DNA of 64,000 nt from Streptomyces sp. HUAS ZL42 (GTDB lineage Bacteria > Actinomycetota > Actinomycetes > Streptomycetales > Streptomycetaceae): positions 5,181,001 to 5,245,000 of the forward strand of contig NZ_CP160403.1 in assembly GCF_040782645.1 (NCBI RefSeq), read 5' to 3'. The position numbers were made by a program, and so were the translations under genes. Positions 52,258 to 61,735 of this stretch are shown in pieces; position 1 is the stretch's first letter, and each line of letters starts with the position of its first letter. The notes under the pieces are model-generated. The model had not been told where the DNA came from. It saw nothing but the letters and a program-made list of their open reading frames with translations, and searched no databases.

Positions 52258-52316
52258 GCCCATACGTCGAAGGGGTCCCGCACGTTGTTCGTGCGGGACC
52301 CCTTCGACGTATGGGC
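52258..52316. terminator. Bidirectional terminator
   Basis: A 26-bp perfect stem (52258-52283 against 52291-52316) with a 7-nt loop GTTGTTC separates convergent genes. Confidence 0.92.
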
Positions 52317-52427
52317 GATGACCACCCCGGTAAGGGGCGCGGGGCTGTGACATACGCGGCTCCGGCGCGTGGGCGCGGCCAGCCACCGACGGGCCGCAGC
52401 CGTACGACGGCCTGTCCTACCGAGCTC

Positions 52428-53159
52428 TCAACGCCCCAGCGCCGCCAGCTCCTTCGCCGCCTCCGTCAAATCCTTCGCCGTATCGATCGCCCGCCAGTAC
52501 GCCCCCTGCGGGATCGGAAACCCGGCCAGCCGCCGCTCCCGAGCCAGATGCGGAAACGTCGTCCGCTCATGGTCCCCCCGCTCCGGAAGCAACCCGGCGA
52601 ACTCCGGCGAGAAGACGTAGACGCCCGCATTGATCTCGTATGTCGTGGGCGGCGCCTCGATGAAGTCCGTGATGTGCCCGAACCCGTCCGTCTTCACCGC
52701 CCCCCACGGAATGCGCGGACGCGCCAACGCAAGGGTCGCGACCGCGTCGCGCTCGGTGTGGAAGTCCGCCATGTCGCGCAGCGAGAAGCGGGTCCAGATG
52801 TCGCCGTTGGTGGCGTACCAGGGCCGGTCCGGGTGGGGCAGACGGGCGGCGGCGTACTTGAGGCCGCCGCCACGGCCCAGGGGCTCCGTCTCGACCACAG
52901 TCGTGACACGCACGGGCAGTTCGGCCGTCTGCAGCCACTTCTGCAGGACCTCGGCGAGGTGGCCGCAGGAGACGACCACGTCCGTCACGCCCTCCTCGGC
53001 GAGCCAGACAAGCTGATGGCCGATGATCGGAGTCCCCGTGCCGGGGATCTCGACCATCGGCTTGGGCCGGTCGTCGGTGTACGGGCGCAGCCGGGAACCC
53101 TGGCCCCCGGCCAGGATGACGGCTTGCGTGGGGCGGGACGCGGCGTGCGGATGGGTCAT
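52428..53159 (-). CDS. NDP-sugar nucleotidyltransferase
   Basis: A 243-aa sugar-1-phosphate nucleotidyltransferase: pyrophosphorylase motif VILAGGQGSRLRPYTDDRPK, then KPMVEIPG, ETEPLGRGGGLKYAA, WYATNGDIWTRFS and the late YWRAIDTAKDL. It should activate a hexose 1-phosphate for polysaccharide or natural-product synthesis; substrate unknown. Confidence 0.9.
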   Translation of the reverse strand: MTHPHAASRPTQAVILAGGQGSRLRPYTDDRPKPMVEIPGTGTPIIGHQLVWLAEEGVTDVVVSCGHLAEVLQKWLQTAELPVRVTTVVETEPLGRGGGLKYAAARLPHPDRPWYATNGDIWTRFSLRDMADFHTERDAVATLALARPRIPWGAVKTDGFGHITDFIEAPPTTYEINAGVYVFSPEFAGLLPERGDHERTTFPHLARERRLAGFPIPQGAYWRAIDTAKDLTEAAKELAALGR

Positions 53160-53205
53160 GCCCGAACTGTACGCGGCGTCCCGTCAGCCGTTTCTTCCGG
53201 CGTGC

Positions 53206-53673
53206 TCAGCCGAGCGCGCCCGCCACCCCGGACGCGAAGGCCGTGTCGCAGACCGGGCGGGAGTACGACTGGGCGCGCGAGGGGCCGTACACGCGCACCG
53301 CGGCCTTGCCCAGCGCACGGGCCAGGGACGCACAGTGCTTCGCCAGCGACGGGCGCTCGTCGACCGCCTCCTGGAGGTGCGTCAGCGCCACGCCCGGGTC
53401 CTTCTCCTGCAGCTCGGTCAGGAGCTGGTCGCGCAGCACGTCCTGAGGGGCGCGGGAGACGGTGTGCGAGGTGCGGCCGGCCGCGGAGACGTCGGAGGCG
53501 GTGAGCACCGAGTCCGAGGGGTTCCCCGACCAGTTGACGCGGGTGACCGCGAGGGTCCCGGAGAGCACCAGGACGACGGGCAGGACGAGGGCGAGTGAGC
53601 GGCCGATCCGGCGGACTGGGCCCCGGCCGCCTCGCGGCTGTTGAGTGGTGGAGTGCTTCACGGAGTGCTTCAC
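53206..53673 (-). CDS. Secreted or membrane-anchored protein of unknown function
   Basis: A 155-aa protein with a basic N-terminus (RGGRGPVRRIGRS) and one hydrophobic helix (LALVLPVVLVLSGTLAVT), then a helical domain with two Cys (KHCASLARAL, PVCDTAFASG) that may pair outside the cell. No known family recognised. Confidence 0.72.
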   Translation of the reverse strand: MKHSVKHSTTQQPRGGRGPVRRIGRSLALVLPVVLVLSGTLAVTRVNWSGNPSDSVLTASDVSAAGRTSHTVSRAPQDVLRDQLLTELQEKDPGVALTHLQEAVDERPSLAKHCASLARALGKAAVRVYGPSRAQSYSRPVCDTAFASGVAGALG

Positions 53674-53815
53674 GCGTGTGAGGGTAGCGCGGGGTGATGA
53701 TTTGGCGACATTGAGTCACCGGTTCGGGGGATGGAGAAATGCCGATTTCCGGGTAGTGGGTTGACGCACACTGCTCGAAATGACCGGTCTGCCGGGGTAT
53801 TTGTCGACAAGGAAA

Positions 53816-53843
53816 AAGGCCCCGCGGCTGGTCGCGGGGCCTT
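53816..53843 (-). terminator. Terminator of msiK
   Basis: On the minus strand GGCCCCGCG-loop-CGCGGGGCC is followed by TTTTT, a classical intrinsic terminator 45 nt past the msiK stop. Confidence 0.92.
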
Positions 53844-53885
53844 CTTCGTCAACCTGGGTGAATTACCCGGATCGGGTGTTTCGGA

Positions 53886-54974
<1,089 letters not shown>

Positions 54975-55249
54975 GGTGAATGGGCCCCCTTCTACCGGCA
55001 GGAACGTGCCGGACGATCCGTTGTAGGAAGGTGGTGTGCAACGACGGAACGTTCCGCCGTGGTGTAGTCCACGTGAGAGCGGACTGGCTCTGGACGGTAC
55101 CTGGCGTTTGCCTGATCTGTCAGTACCCCCGGGGTTGTGAACTTCGCGGAAATTTTCGACGGGGCAGAGCAACGCACTTTTGGCCTTGCCTCGAGCTTCC
55201 TGCTTCATCGCCCACCGCCGACCACGCACAGCCCTGCTGAGCTGTGCCC

Positions 55250-56720
55250 GACCGGTCTTACGCGGGCTCCACAGGCATTCCGGCCGACGGCCCGTCGGTC
55301 CGTACCGCATCGGCTGGTCCTATGCAGCCAGCAAGCGCATGCCTTCATCCCGGAGGTTAGCGGCCGCATTCACATCCCGGTCATGGAGCACGCCACACTC
55401 GGCGCACGTCCATTCCCGGACCGAGACGTCCATCTTTGGCCCCACGGCGTGACAGGCCGAGCACCGTCGGGTCGAGGGGAAGAAGCGGCCGACGACCACA
55501 AGCGTCCGGCCGTACCACTCGCACTTGTAGCGCAGCTGGCGCAGCAGCTCACCCCACGCGGCGTCCAGGATGGACTGGTTCAGCTTCGCCTTGCGCCGCT
55601 TCCCCTTGCCGCGCGCCGCGCGCAGCAGAGTCACGACGGACAGGTCCTCCACCACGAGCACTTGGTTCTCGCGCACGAGGTGGGTGGTGAACTGGTCCAG
55701 CGCGTCCCTGCGGACGTCACTGATCAGCGCGTAGAGGCGCGCGATCTTCTGTCTGACCTTGTTCCGGTTCTTCGACCCCTTCACCTTCTTGTGCAACTCC
55801 CGCTGCAACCACGCCAGCTTCTCCGCGTACCGCTTCAGCAGCCGCGGATGATCAAGCTTCGTGCCGTCGTCCAGGGTGACGAGCGAGGCCAGACCCAGAT
55901 CAAGCCCGACGGCTTTCGGAGCCCGCGACCCAGGCTCGAAGACAGGTGGCAGCGGTGCCATCCGCTCCTCCACGAGGGTCGACAGGAAGTGACGGCCGGC
56001 TCGATCCCGCCTCACCGACAACCGCACCGGAACCATCCCGGCAGGCAGTGCCCTCGACCACCGGATGTCCAGCGGCTGAGACTGCTTGGCAAGCGTGATC
56101 AGCCCCGTACCCGGCCGCTCCGGATCCTGGACCCACCTGAAGCCTGTACGCACGTAGGTCGCCGTATCCCGCGACCGCCCCTTCTTCTTCCGCTTCGGAT
56201 ACTCCGCCTCCCCCTTGAAGAACCGCCCGTACGCCTGGTCGAGATGCCGCAGCGACTGCTGGAGGACGGTCGATGACACATCCCTCAGCCATGTCGTCTC
56301 CTCAGCCTGCTTCCAGCCCGTCAGGGCTCGGCACGTCTCCGCGAACCCCACATTCACCCGGTGCTGCTTCCAAGCCCCGGACCGCAGCGCCAGCCCCTCG
56401 TTGTAGACCCACCGACAGGCACCGAACGTCCGCTCCAACTGCTCGGCCTGCGCCTCCGTCGGATAGAAGCGGAACCGGTAAAGGCGGTGGTGGGTGTCGG
56501 GCGTCTTGGCATGGGACTTCAGTTGAGTCGCCTTGCGGTCGTGGTGCTTGCGGCGGTCGCCGATGCCGAGAACCTCGCGCTTGATGCGCTCGGCCTCCTC
56601 GCCCTTCACCGCTGTCGGCTTCGGTTTCTCCGTCGCCTTCCCCATGAACCCCTCCCCGACGATCCGATCTTCGGAACAGCACGTCAGACCGATCAACGAA
56701 CGGGTGCGCGGATGGTTACG
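55250..56720 (-). mobile_element. IS200/IS605-group element carrying tnpB only (ends not defined)
   Basis: A TnpB gene of the IS1341 type, without tnpA, is inserted between msiK and tRNA-Thr. The coordinates are approximate: the element ends could not be located by eye. Downstream of tnpB (55250-55319) the minus strand has CCGACG-GGC-CGTCGG and other hairpins in the place where omega-RNA is usually encoded. Confidence 0.55.
55320..56645 (-). CDS. tnpB: TnpB-family RNA-guided endonuclease
   Basis: A 441-aa OrfB/TnpB protein with an intact RuvC site: D249 (VGLDLGLASLVTL), E333 (VLVVEDLSVVTL) and D424 (DRDVNAAANL), plus a zinc ribbon of C395, C398, C414 and C417 (CSACHAVGP, TCAECG). The N-terminal wedge domain follows an extra ~50-residue Lys-rich lead (to about HRLYRFRFYPTEAQ). 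TnpB uses an omega-RNA from the element's end to cut DNA and promote element retention. ATG 56645 has GGAGGGG upstream. Confidence 0.88.
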   Translation of the reverse strand: MGKATEKPKPTAVKGEEAERIKREVLGIGDRRKHHDRKATQLKSHAKTPDTHHRLYRFRFYPTEAQAEQLERTFGACRWVYNEGLALRSGAWKQHRVNVGFAETCRALTGWKQAEETTWLRDVSSTVLQQSLRHLDQAYGRFFKGEAEYPKRKKKGRSRDTATYVRTGFRWVQDPERPGTGLITLAKQSQPLDIRWSRALPAGMVPVRLSVRRDRAGRHFLSTLVEERMAPLPPVFEPGSRAPKAVGLDLGLASLVTLDDGTKLDHPRLLKRYAEKLAWLQRELHKKVKGSKNRNKVRQKIARLYALISDVRRDALDQFTTHLVRENQVLVVEDLSVVTLLRAARGKGKRRKAKLNQSILDAAWGELLRQLRYKCEWYGRTLVVVGRFFPSTRRCSACHAVGPKMDVSVREWTCAECGVLHDRDVNAAANLRDEGMRLLAA

Positions 56721-56821
56721 CACAGTTTTGGGATCGCGTGGAGTGCAGAACTTCGTGGCTTGGGGAAACCAGGGCTGTGTACAGTGGATCCGCCTTCGCG
56801 TACGGCGTTGTAGTACGCGAC

Positions 56822-56897
56822 GCCTCCTTAGCTCAGTCCGGCCCAGAGCAGCTGTCTTGTAAACAGCAGGTCGTCGGTTCGAATCCGACAGGGGGCT
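56822..56897 (+). tRNA. tRNA-Thr(UGU)
   Basis: Cloverleaf read by eye: acceptor GCCTCCT/AGGGGGC, D-arm GCTC/GAGC, anticodon stem GCTGT/ACAGC with loop CTTGTAA (anticodon TGT at 56858-56860), T-arm GTCGG-TTCGAAT-CCGAC. CCA is not encoded. A terminator hairpin follows. Confidence 0.93.
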
Positions 56898-56902
56898 CTG
56901 CC

Positions 56903-56933
56903 AGCCCGGGTCAGAACCGATCTGACCCGGGCT
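56903..56933 (+). terminator. Terminator after tRNA-Thr
   Basis: AGCCCGGGTCAGA (56903-56915) and TCTGACCCGGGCT (56921-56933), a 13-bp perfect stem with a 5-nt loop, followed by TCC TCA. Confidence 0.9.
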
Positions 56934-57006
56934 TCCTCATACCCCCAGGCCGCCCGCGCCCTCTCCGGCCGGCTCAGCACATACGTGTTGTCCCTGGGTC
57001 AAGGAT

Positions 57007-57477
57007 TCAAACAAGTGCCGCAAGTGCTTCGTCGGTGAGCCGGTACACGGTCCATTCGTCCTGGGGGCGGGCGCCGAGGGATTCGTAGAAGTCGATCGCG
57101 GGGCGGTTCCAGTTCAGGACCGACCACTCCAGGCGTTCGTAGCCGCGCTCCACGCAGATGCGGGCGAGCGTCGTGAGCAGGGCTTTGCCGTGGCCGCCGC
57201 CTCGGGCTTCGGGGCGGACGTAGAGGTCCTCGAGGTAGATGCCGTGTACGCCGCGCCAGGTGGAGAAGTTGAGGAACCACAGTGCGAAGCCGACGGGCTC
57301 GCCGGTGGTGTCGTCGGCCGCGATGTGGGCGTGGGCGGCGGGGTGCTCCCCGAACAGTGCCGCGTGGAGTTGCTCCTCCGTCGCCTTGGCTTCCTGCGGG
57401 GCTTTCTCGTACTCCGCGAGTTCGCGGATCAGGGTGTGGATGACGGGGATGTCGTCGGGGGTCGCGGTGCGGATCAT
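57007..57477 (-). CDS. GNAT acetyltransferase (diamine-type)
   Basis: A 156-aa GNAT protein: MIRTATPDDIPVIHTLIREL start, WFLNFSTWRGVHGIYLEDLY then VRPEARGGGHGKALL (CoA loop) and VLNWNRPAIDFYESLGA, the spermidine/spermine acetyltransferase pattern. It probably acetylates a polyamine or amino compound. It overlaps the kinase gene upstream by 4 bp, so the two are coupled. Confidence 0.87.
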   Translation of the reverse strand: MIRTATPDDIPVIHTLIRELAEYEKAPQEAKATEEQLHAALFGEHPAAHAHIAADDTTGEPVGFALWFLNFSTWRGVHGIYLEDLYVRPEARGGGHGKALLTTLARICVERGYERLEWSVLNWNRPAIDFYESLGARPQDEWTVYRLTDEALAALV

Positions 57478-58379
57478 GCGGTGAGGTTAGCGCCGCGCAG
57501 CTTTCGTGCGATTTCCAGTTGTTCGTCCTGGAGCGGGCGGCCGTCCTCGATGTCCCACAGGCAGTTCTGCAGGACCCGGCCCAGGGACCAGGCCCTCGCC
57601 CGTGCCCGGTCCAGGCCCAGGACGCCGGTCATCGCGTCGAAGCGCCAGAGGATGTCGTCGGCGTCGAAGCGGTTCCGGATGGCGGGGAGCAGGTCGAAGC
57701 CCGGGTCGCCGGCGAGGGGTTTGGGGTCGATGGCGAGCCAGGGGGAGCGACGGGAGGCGAGGACGTTGTCGTAGTGGAGGTCCCAGTGGAGGAGGCGGTC
57801 GCCCGGCTCCGCAACGACTTCGCGTACGGCGGCGGCGCAGTCGGCGATCAGGCGGCGGGCCTCGGGGTCCGGGATGTGCTCCAGCGCCCGGGGGGTCTGT
57901 TCGAGCATGGCCCGGGCGATGTCGCCGAGCCGTCGCATCCCGGCGGGTGCCGGTGTGGACGTCAGGTGGGCGAGCAGGCGGGCGGTGATCAGGACGGCCT
58001 CATGGGTGTCCGCCATCCCGGACAGCATCCGGGTCGGGTCGAGGCGTTCGAGGAGCATGGTTCCCGTCGCCTCTTCGTGCGCCAGCAGCCGTACCGCTCC
58101 GTCGCCGTCCCACACGCGCAGCGCGACCGGCTCGCCCGCGCTCTCGTCGTCGAGGAGCTGGAGCTTGAGGACGGCCGGGGTGCCGTCGGCGCGGGTGACG
58201 GGCACGACCAGGGCGGTGACGCCGTGCATGGGGGTCCCGTCCAGGCGCAGTTCCCAGCGGTTCAGCAAGTCCGCCGTCAGTTCCGGGAGCCCGGCGACGA
58301 AGGATCGCCCCGCCTCGCCGTTGTACTTCTCCTGTGACGCCGCCAACTCGGCCGGGATGTCGATCACATACCGGACCAT
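57474..58379 (-). CDS. Aminoglycoside O-phosphotransferase (APH(6)-like)
   Basis: A 301-aa kinase of the streptomycin-6-kinase/hydroxyurea-kinase family: ATP Lys in AVLKLQLLDDES, catalytic LLHWDLHYDNVLASRR (HxDxxxxN) and LAIDPKPLAGDPGFDLLPAI. Cellular APH(6)-like kinases in Streptomyces may modify aminoglycosides or other amino sugars. It is co-transcribed with the downstream acetyltransferase and divergent from the rhomboid-like gene. Confidence 0.87.
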   Translation of the reverse strand: MVRYVIDIPAELAASQEKYNGEAGRSFVAGLPELTADLLNRWELRLDGTPMHGVTALVVPVTRADGTPAVLKLQLLDDESAGEPVALRVWDGDGAVRLLAHEEATGTMLLERLDPTRMLSGMADTHEAVLITARLLAHLTSTPAPAGMRRLGDIARAMLEQTPRALEHIPDPEARRLIADCAAAVREVVAEPGDRLLHWDLHYDNVLASRRSPWLAIDPKPLAGDPGFDLLPAIRNRFDADDILWRFDAMTGVLGLDRARARAWSLGRVLQNCLWDIEDGRPLQDEQLEIARKLRGANLTA

Positions 58380-58401
58380 ACTTGCGTGCGTGAATCGCCT
58401 C

Positions 58402-59085
58402 ATGCGAATCAACCGGCACCCGGGCATGGTGGTGAGGTACGTCCGCAGCGCCCCCGGTACGTATGTCTGGCTGGCGATGCTGTTCGTCACCACGGTTGCG
58501 GTGCATCACATGTCGCCGGAGTTCGAGAGGGAGTTCCTGCGGGAGCGGTCGACGAACATCGAGGGGTTGTCGGAGAACCCGGTGCGGGTTCTGTTCGCGA
58601 GTGCGTTGCTGATCGACGGCGGGATCTGGCTGCCGTACGTCTTTCTGTACAGCGTGTTCCACGCGCAGGCGGAGCGTTGGCTGGGGACGTTGCGCTGGCT
58701 GGTGGTGTGTGTGACCGCGCATGTGCTGGCGACGCTGATCAGTGAGAGTGCCGTACTCCTTGCGATGTGGGACGGGAGGGCTCCGGCTTCGACGGCGGGC
58801 ACGCAGGACATCGGGGTGAGTTATGCGCTCGCGGGGGTGGTGGGGGTGCTGGTGTATCGCATCGCGCGGCCGTGGCGGTTCTGGTATCTGGCGGGGGTGC
58901 TGCTCGTCTACGGGGTTCCGCTGGTTGTGGGGCGGACGTTCACGGACTTCGGTCATTTCGTGTCGCTGTTGATCGGGTTTGCCTGTCATCCATTGACCCG
59001 GGGGCGTGGGGAGGCATGGAATCCGAAGGAGACACTGGCCGCTCTCAGAGCCCGGCTGGCGGACCGGGTGGCCGGTCGTCACTGA
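58402..59085 (+). CDS. Rhomboid-like membrane protein
   Basis: A 227-aa protein with about six hydrophobic helices. The motif GVSYALAGVVGVL supplies a rhomboid-type Ser, and the last helix has DFGHFVSLLIGF with a possible catalytic His. Whether it is an active intramembrane protease is uncertain, because the usual GxSG is GVSY. GTG 58390 is an alternative start. It is divergent from the APH gene; the start codons are 22 bp apart. Confidence 0.72.
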   Translation: MRINRHPGMVVRYVRSAPGTYVWLAMLFVTTVAVHHMSPEFEREFLRERSTNIEGLSENPVRVLFASALLIDGGIWLPYVFLYSVFHAQAERWLGTLRWLVVCVTAHVLATLISESAVLLAMWDGRAPASTAGTQDIGVSYALAGVVGVLVYRIARPWRFWYLAGVLLVYGVPLVVGRTFTDFGHFVSLLIGFACHPLTRGRGEAWNPKETLAALRARLADRVAGRH

Positions 59086-59106
59086 GGGACGAAGTGCGGG
59101 CCGTGC

Positions 59107-60603
59107 TCAGGCCACCGTTTCCGGAAGCGGCTCGTCCGCCGGGGCTCCGCGTGGCGGTTTCGACGTCACCATGAGGCCTGCGATGAGGCCTGCCAGCAGC
59201 ATGATGCCGGCCGCCCACCAGATGGCGACGGTGTAGCCGTGCACGGTGCCTTCCGCCGTGATCTGCGCGTTGCGGGCTGGGTCGGCGGTCAGGTGTGCGG
59301 TGATGTAGGTGGTGCTGCTGGTGGTGGCGATCGTGTTGAGAAGTGCGGTGCCGATGGAGCCGCCGACCTGCTGTGAGGTGTTCAGGGTCGCGGAGGTGAC
59401 GCCGGAGTCCTGGGGTGCGACTCCGGCGGTCGCGGTGGAGAACACGGGCATGAAGGTCAGGCCCATGCCGAGGCCCATCAGGATCAGGGCGGGCAGGATC
59501 TCGGTGGCGTAGGAGGAGTCCACTCTCATCCGGGTGAGGATCAGCATGCCGCTCGCGGCGAGGATCATGCCGGGGACCATCAGCATGCGGGGTCCGACGC
59601 GGGGCAGCAGCCGGGCCGAGATCTGGGTTGAGCCGGTGATGATCGAGGCGGTCAGCGGCAGGAAGGCCAGGCCTGTCTTGACGGGCGAGTACCGGAGGAT
59701 GACCTGCAGGTAGTAGGTCATGAACAGGAACAGGCCGAACATGCCGACGATGGCGAGCGCCATGGTCAGGAAGCAGCCGGCGCGGTTGCGGTCCTTGATG
59801 ACGTGCAGGGGGAGCAGGGGGACGGGTGCCCTGGTCTGCCACCACACGAAGGCCGTGAGGAGGGCGATGCCCACCGCGAACAGGGTGAGCACGAGCCCGT
59901 CGGTCCAGCCGCGGGGTTCGGCCTCGCTGAAGCCGTAGACGATGGCGACGAGTCCGCCGCAGCCGAGGAGTACGCCGGGTACGTCCAGGCGGGCGCCGGG
60001 GTGGCCGGGGCGCGCGTGGAGCAGGGCGAGCGCGCCGAAGACGGCGACGATCGCGATGGGGACGTTGACGTAGAGGCACCAGCGCCAGCCCAGGTATTCG
60101 GTGATGAGGCCGCCGAGGATGAAGCCGATCGCGGCGCCGCTGCCGGCGAGGGCGCCGTAGATGCCGAAGGCCTTTCCGCGTTCCTTGGGGTCGGTGAAGG
60201 TCGTGGTGAGCAGGCTGAGTGCGGAGGGGGCCAGTAGGGCGGCGAAGGCGCCCTGGAGGGCGCGGGCGCCGAAGAGCATGCCGGGGGTGACGGCGGCGCC
60301 GCCGAGTGCGGAGGCGGCGGCGAAGCCGATGAGCCCGATGACGAACGTGCGTTTGCGGCCGACCAGGTCGGCGATGCGGCCGCCGAGCAGGAGGAGGCCG
60401 CCGAAGGCCAGGGTGTAGGCGGTGATGACCCACTGGCGGTTGCCGTCGGACATGCCCAGATCGCGCTGTGCGGAGGGGAGCGCGATGTTCACGATCGTCG
60501 CGTCGAGTACGACCATGAGCTGGGCGAGCGCGATGATCACCAGGCCCCACCAGCGGCGGGGATCGGCGCCGGTGGAGGTTTCACCTGTCCGGGTGACGGT
60601 CAC
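59107..60603 (-). CDS. MFS drug:H+ antiporter (DHA2, EmrB/QacA type)
   Basis: A 498-aa transporter with 14 predicted helices: LMVVLDATIVNIALPS (motif D1), GGRIADLVGRKRTFVIG (motif A) and GALAGSGAAIGFILGG (motif C). It likely exports drugs or redox-active metabolites. The start is GTG 60603. It lies downstream of a quinone oxidoreductase with a SoxR box and may share its transcript (55-bp gap). Confidence 0.9.
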   Translation of the reverse strand: MTVTRTGETSTGADPRRWWGLVIIALAQLMVVLDATIVNIALPSAQRDLGMSDGNRQWVITAYTLAFGGLLLLGGRIADLVGRKRTFVIGLIGFAAASALGGAAVTPGMLFGARALQGAFAALLAPSALSLLTTTFTDPKERGKAFGIYGALAGSGAAIGFILGGLITEYLGWRWCLYVNVPIAIVAVFGALALLHARPGHPGARLDVPGVLLGCGGLVAIVYGFSEAEPRGWTDGLVLTLFAVGIALLTAFVWWQTRAPVPLLPLHVIKDRNRAGCFLTMALAIVGMFGLFLFMTYYLQVILRYSPVKTGLAFLPLTASIITGSTQISARLLPRVGPRMLMVPGMILAASGMLILTRMRVDSSYATEILPALILMGLGMGLTFMPVFSTATAGVAPQDSGVTSATLNTSQQVGGSIGTALLNTIATTSSTTYITAHLTADPARNAQITAEGTVHGYTVAIWWAAGIMLLAGLIAGLMVTSKPPRGAPADEPLPETVA

Positions 60604-60658
60604 GTGGTCAGAAGACCATGAAACAGGGCGTATCGCATCTTCGGGATCGCCTTTCCGG

Positions 60659-61639
60659 TCATGGCTCCAGCACCACCTTTCCCGTCGTCCCGCGGGTCTC
60701 CAGGGCCCGGTGTGCGGCGGCCGCCTCGGCGAGCGGGAAGCGCTGCACGGCCGGGGTGAGGCGGCCCGCGGCGGCCTCGGCGAGGGCGCGCAGTTCGAGG
60801 GTGCGTACGGCGTTGGGGCCGCCCGCCTTCTGCAGCATCACGGGGCCCAGGACCTGTTCGGAGAGGCCCTCGACGAGGTAGCCGCTGCCGTCGCGGATGC
60901 CTTCCGCCGACCAGCCGAACACGAGGTGCTGCCCGCCCGGTCCGAGGAGGGCGACGGCCTCGCGGGCGACGTCGCCGCCGACGCCGTCGAAGACGACGGT
61001 GGCCCGGCGTCCGCCGAGGTAGGCGCGGATCTTGCCGGGCCAGGAGGGGTCGTTGTAGTCGATGGCGAGGTCGGCGCCGTTGGCCTGGACGCGGGCTGTC
61101 TTGTCGGGGCCGCCGGCGAGACCGATGACGGTGGCGCCGGCGTGTTTGGCGTACTGCACGAGGAGGGTGCCGATGCCGCCCGCGGCCGCCGGGATCACGG
61201 CCACGGAGTCCGGGCCGAGCTCGGTGAACTGCAGGATCCCCATCGCCGTACGGCCTGTGCCGATCATGGCGACGGCCTGGGCGGGGTCGAGGTTCGCCGG
61301 GATCTCGTGGACGCGTTCGACCTCGGTGACGGCCAGTTCGGCGTAGCCGCCGGGGGCGAAGCCGAGGTGGGCGACGACGCGCTTGCCGAGCCACAGGTCG
61401 GCGACGCCCTCGCCGAGGGATTCGACGACTCCGGCGACCTCGCGGCCGGGGATGGTGGGCAGGGCCGGCGGTTCGGGCAGGGGTCCCTGCAGGCCTTCGC
61501 GCAGGGCGGTGTCCAGGAGGTGGACGCCGGCCGCGGCGACGGCGATACGGACCTGGCCGGGGCCGGGCAAGGGGTCGTCGACCTGTTCGTAGGTCAGGTT
61601 CTCGGCCGGGCCGAAGGCGTGCAGGCGGATGGCGTGCAT
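60659..61639 (-). CDS. NADPH:quinone oxidoreductase (zeta-crystallin type)
   Basis: A 326-aa MDR-superfamily enzyme without catalytic zinc: MHAIRLHAFGPAENLTYEQV, AGVHLLDTALREG, PGREVAGVVES, and the NADPH-binding VIPAAAGGIGTLLVQYAKHA. It reduces quinones. With a SoxR box upstream it corresponds to SCO4266, which I recall as a member of the small S. coelicolor SoxR regulon induced by redox-active compounds such as actinorhodin. Confidence 0.9.
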   Translation of the reverse strand: MHAIRLHAFGPAENLTYEQVDDPLPGPGQVRIAVAAAGVHLLDTALREGLQGPLPEPPALPTIPGREVAGVVESLGEGVADLWLGKRVVAHLGFAPGGYAELAVTEVERVHEIPANLDPAQAVAMIGTGRTAMGILQFTELGPDSVAVIPAAAGGIGTLLVQYAKHAGATVIGLAGGPDKTARVQANGADLAIDYNDPSWPGKIRAYLGGRRATVVFDGVGGDVAREAVALLGPGGQHLVFGWSAEGIRDGSGYLVEGLSEQVLGPVMLQKAGGPNAVRTLELRALAEAAAGRLTPAVQRFPLAEAAAAHRALETRGTTGKVVLEP

Positions 61640-61715
61640 GGTGGTCCCCCAGTTCGATGTCCGTACGGTCTGGTGTCCGTGCGGTTCGATGTCCGTCGTG
61701 AAACCCCACCCTTCA

Positions 61716-61735
61716 ACCTCAAGCATGCTTGAGGT
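61716..61735 (-). promoter_or_regulatory. SoxR box
   Basis: ACCTCAAGCATGCTTGAGGT is a perfect 20-bp palindrome of the CCTCAAG-N4-CTTGAGG SoxR type, with -35-like TTGACC at its upstream edge on the minus strand, as in MerR-family promoters with long spacers. It lies 77 nt upstream of the quinone oxidoreductase ATG and contains the last codons and stop of the preceding gene. Confidence 0.85.
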
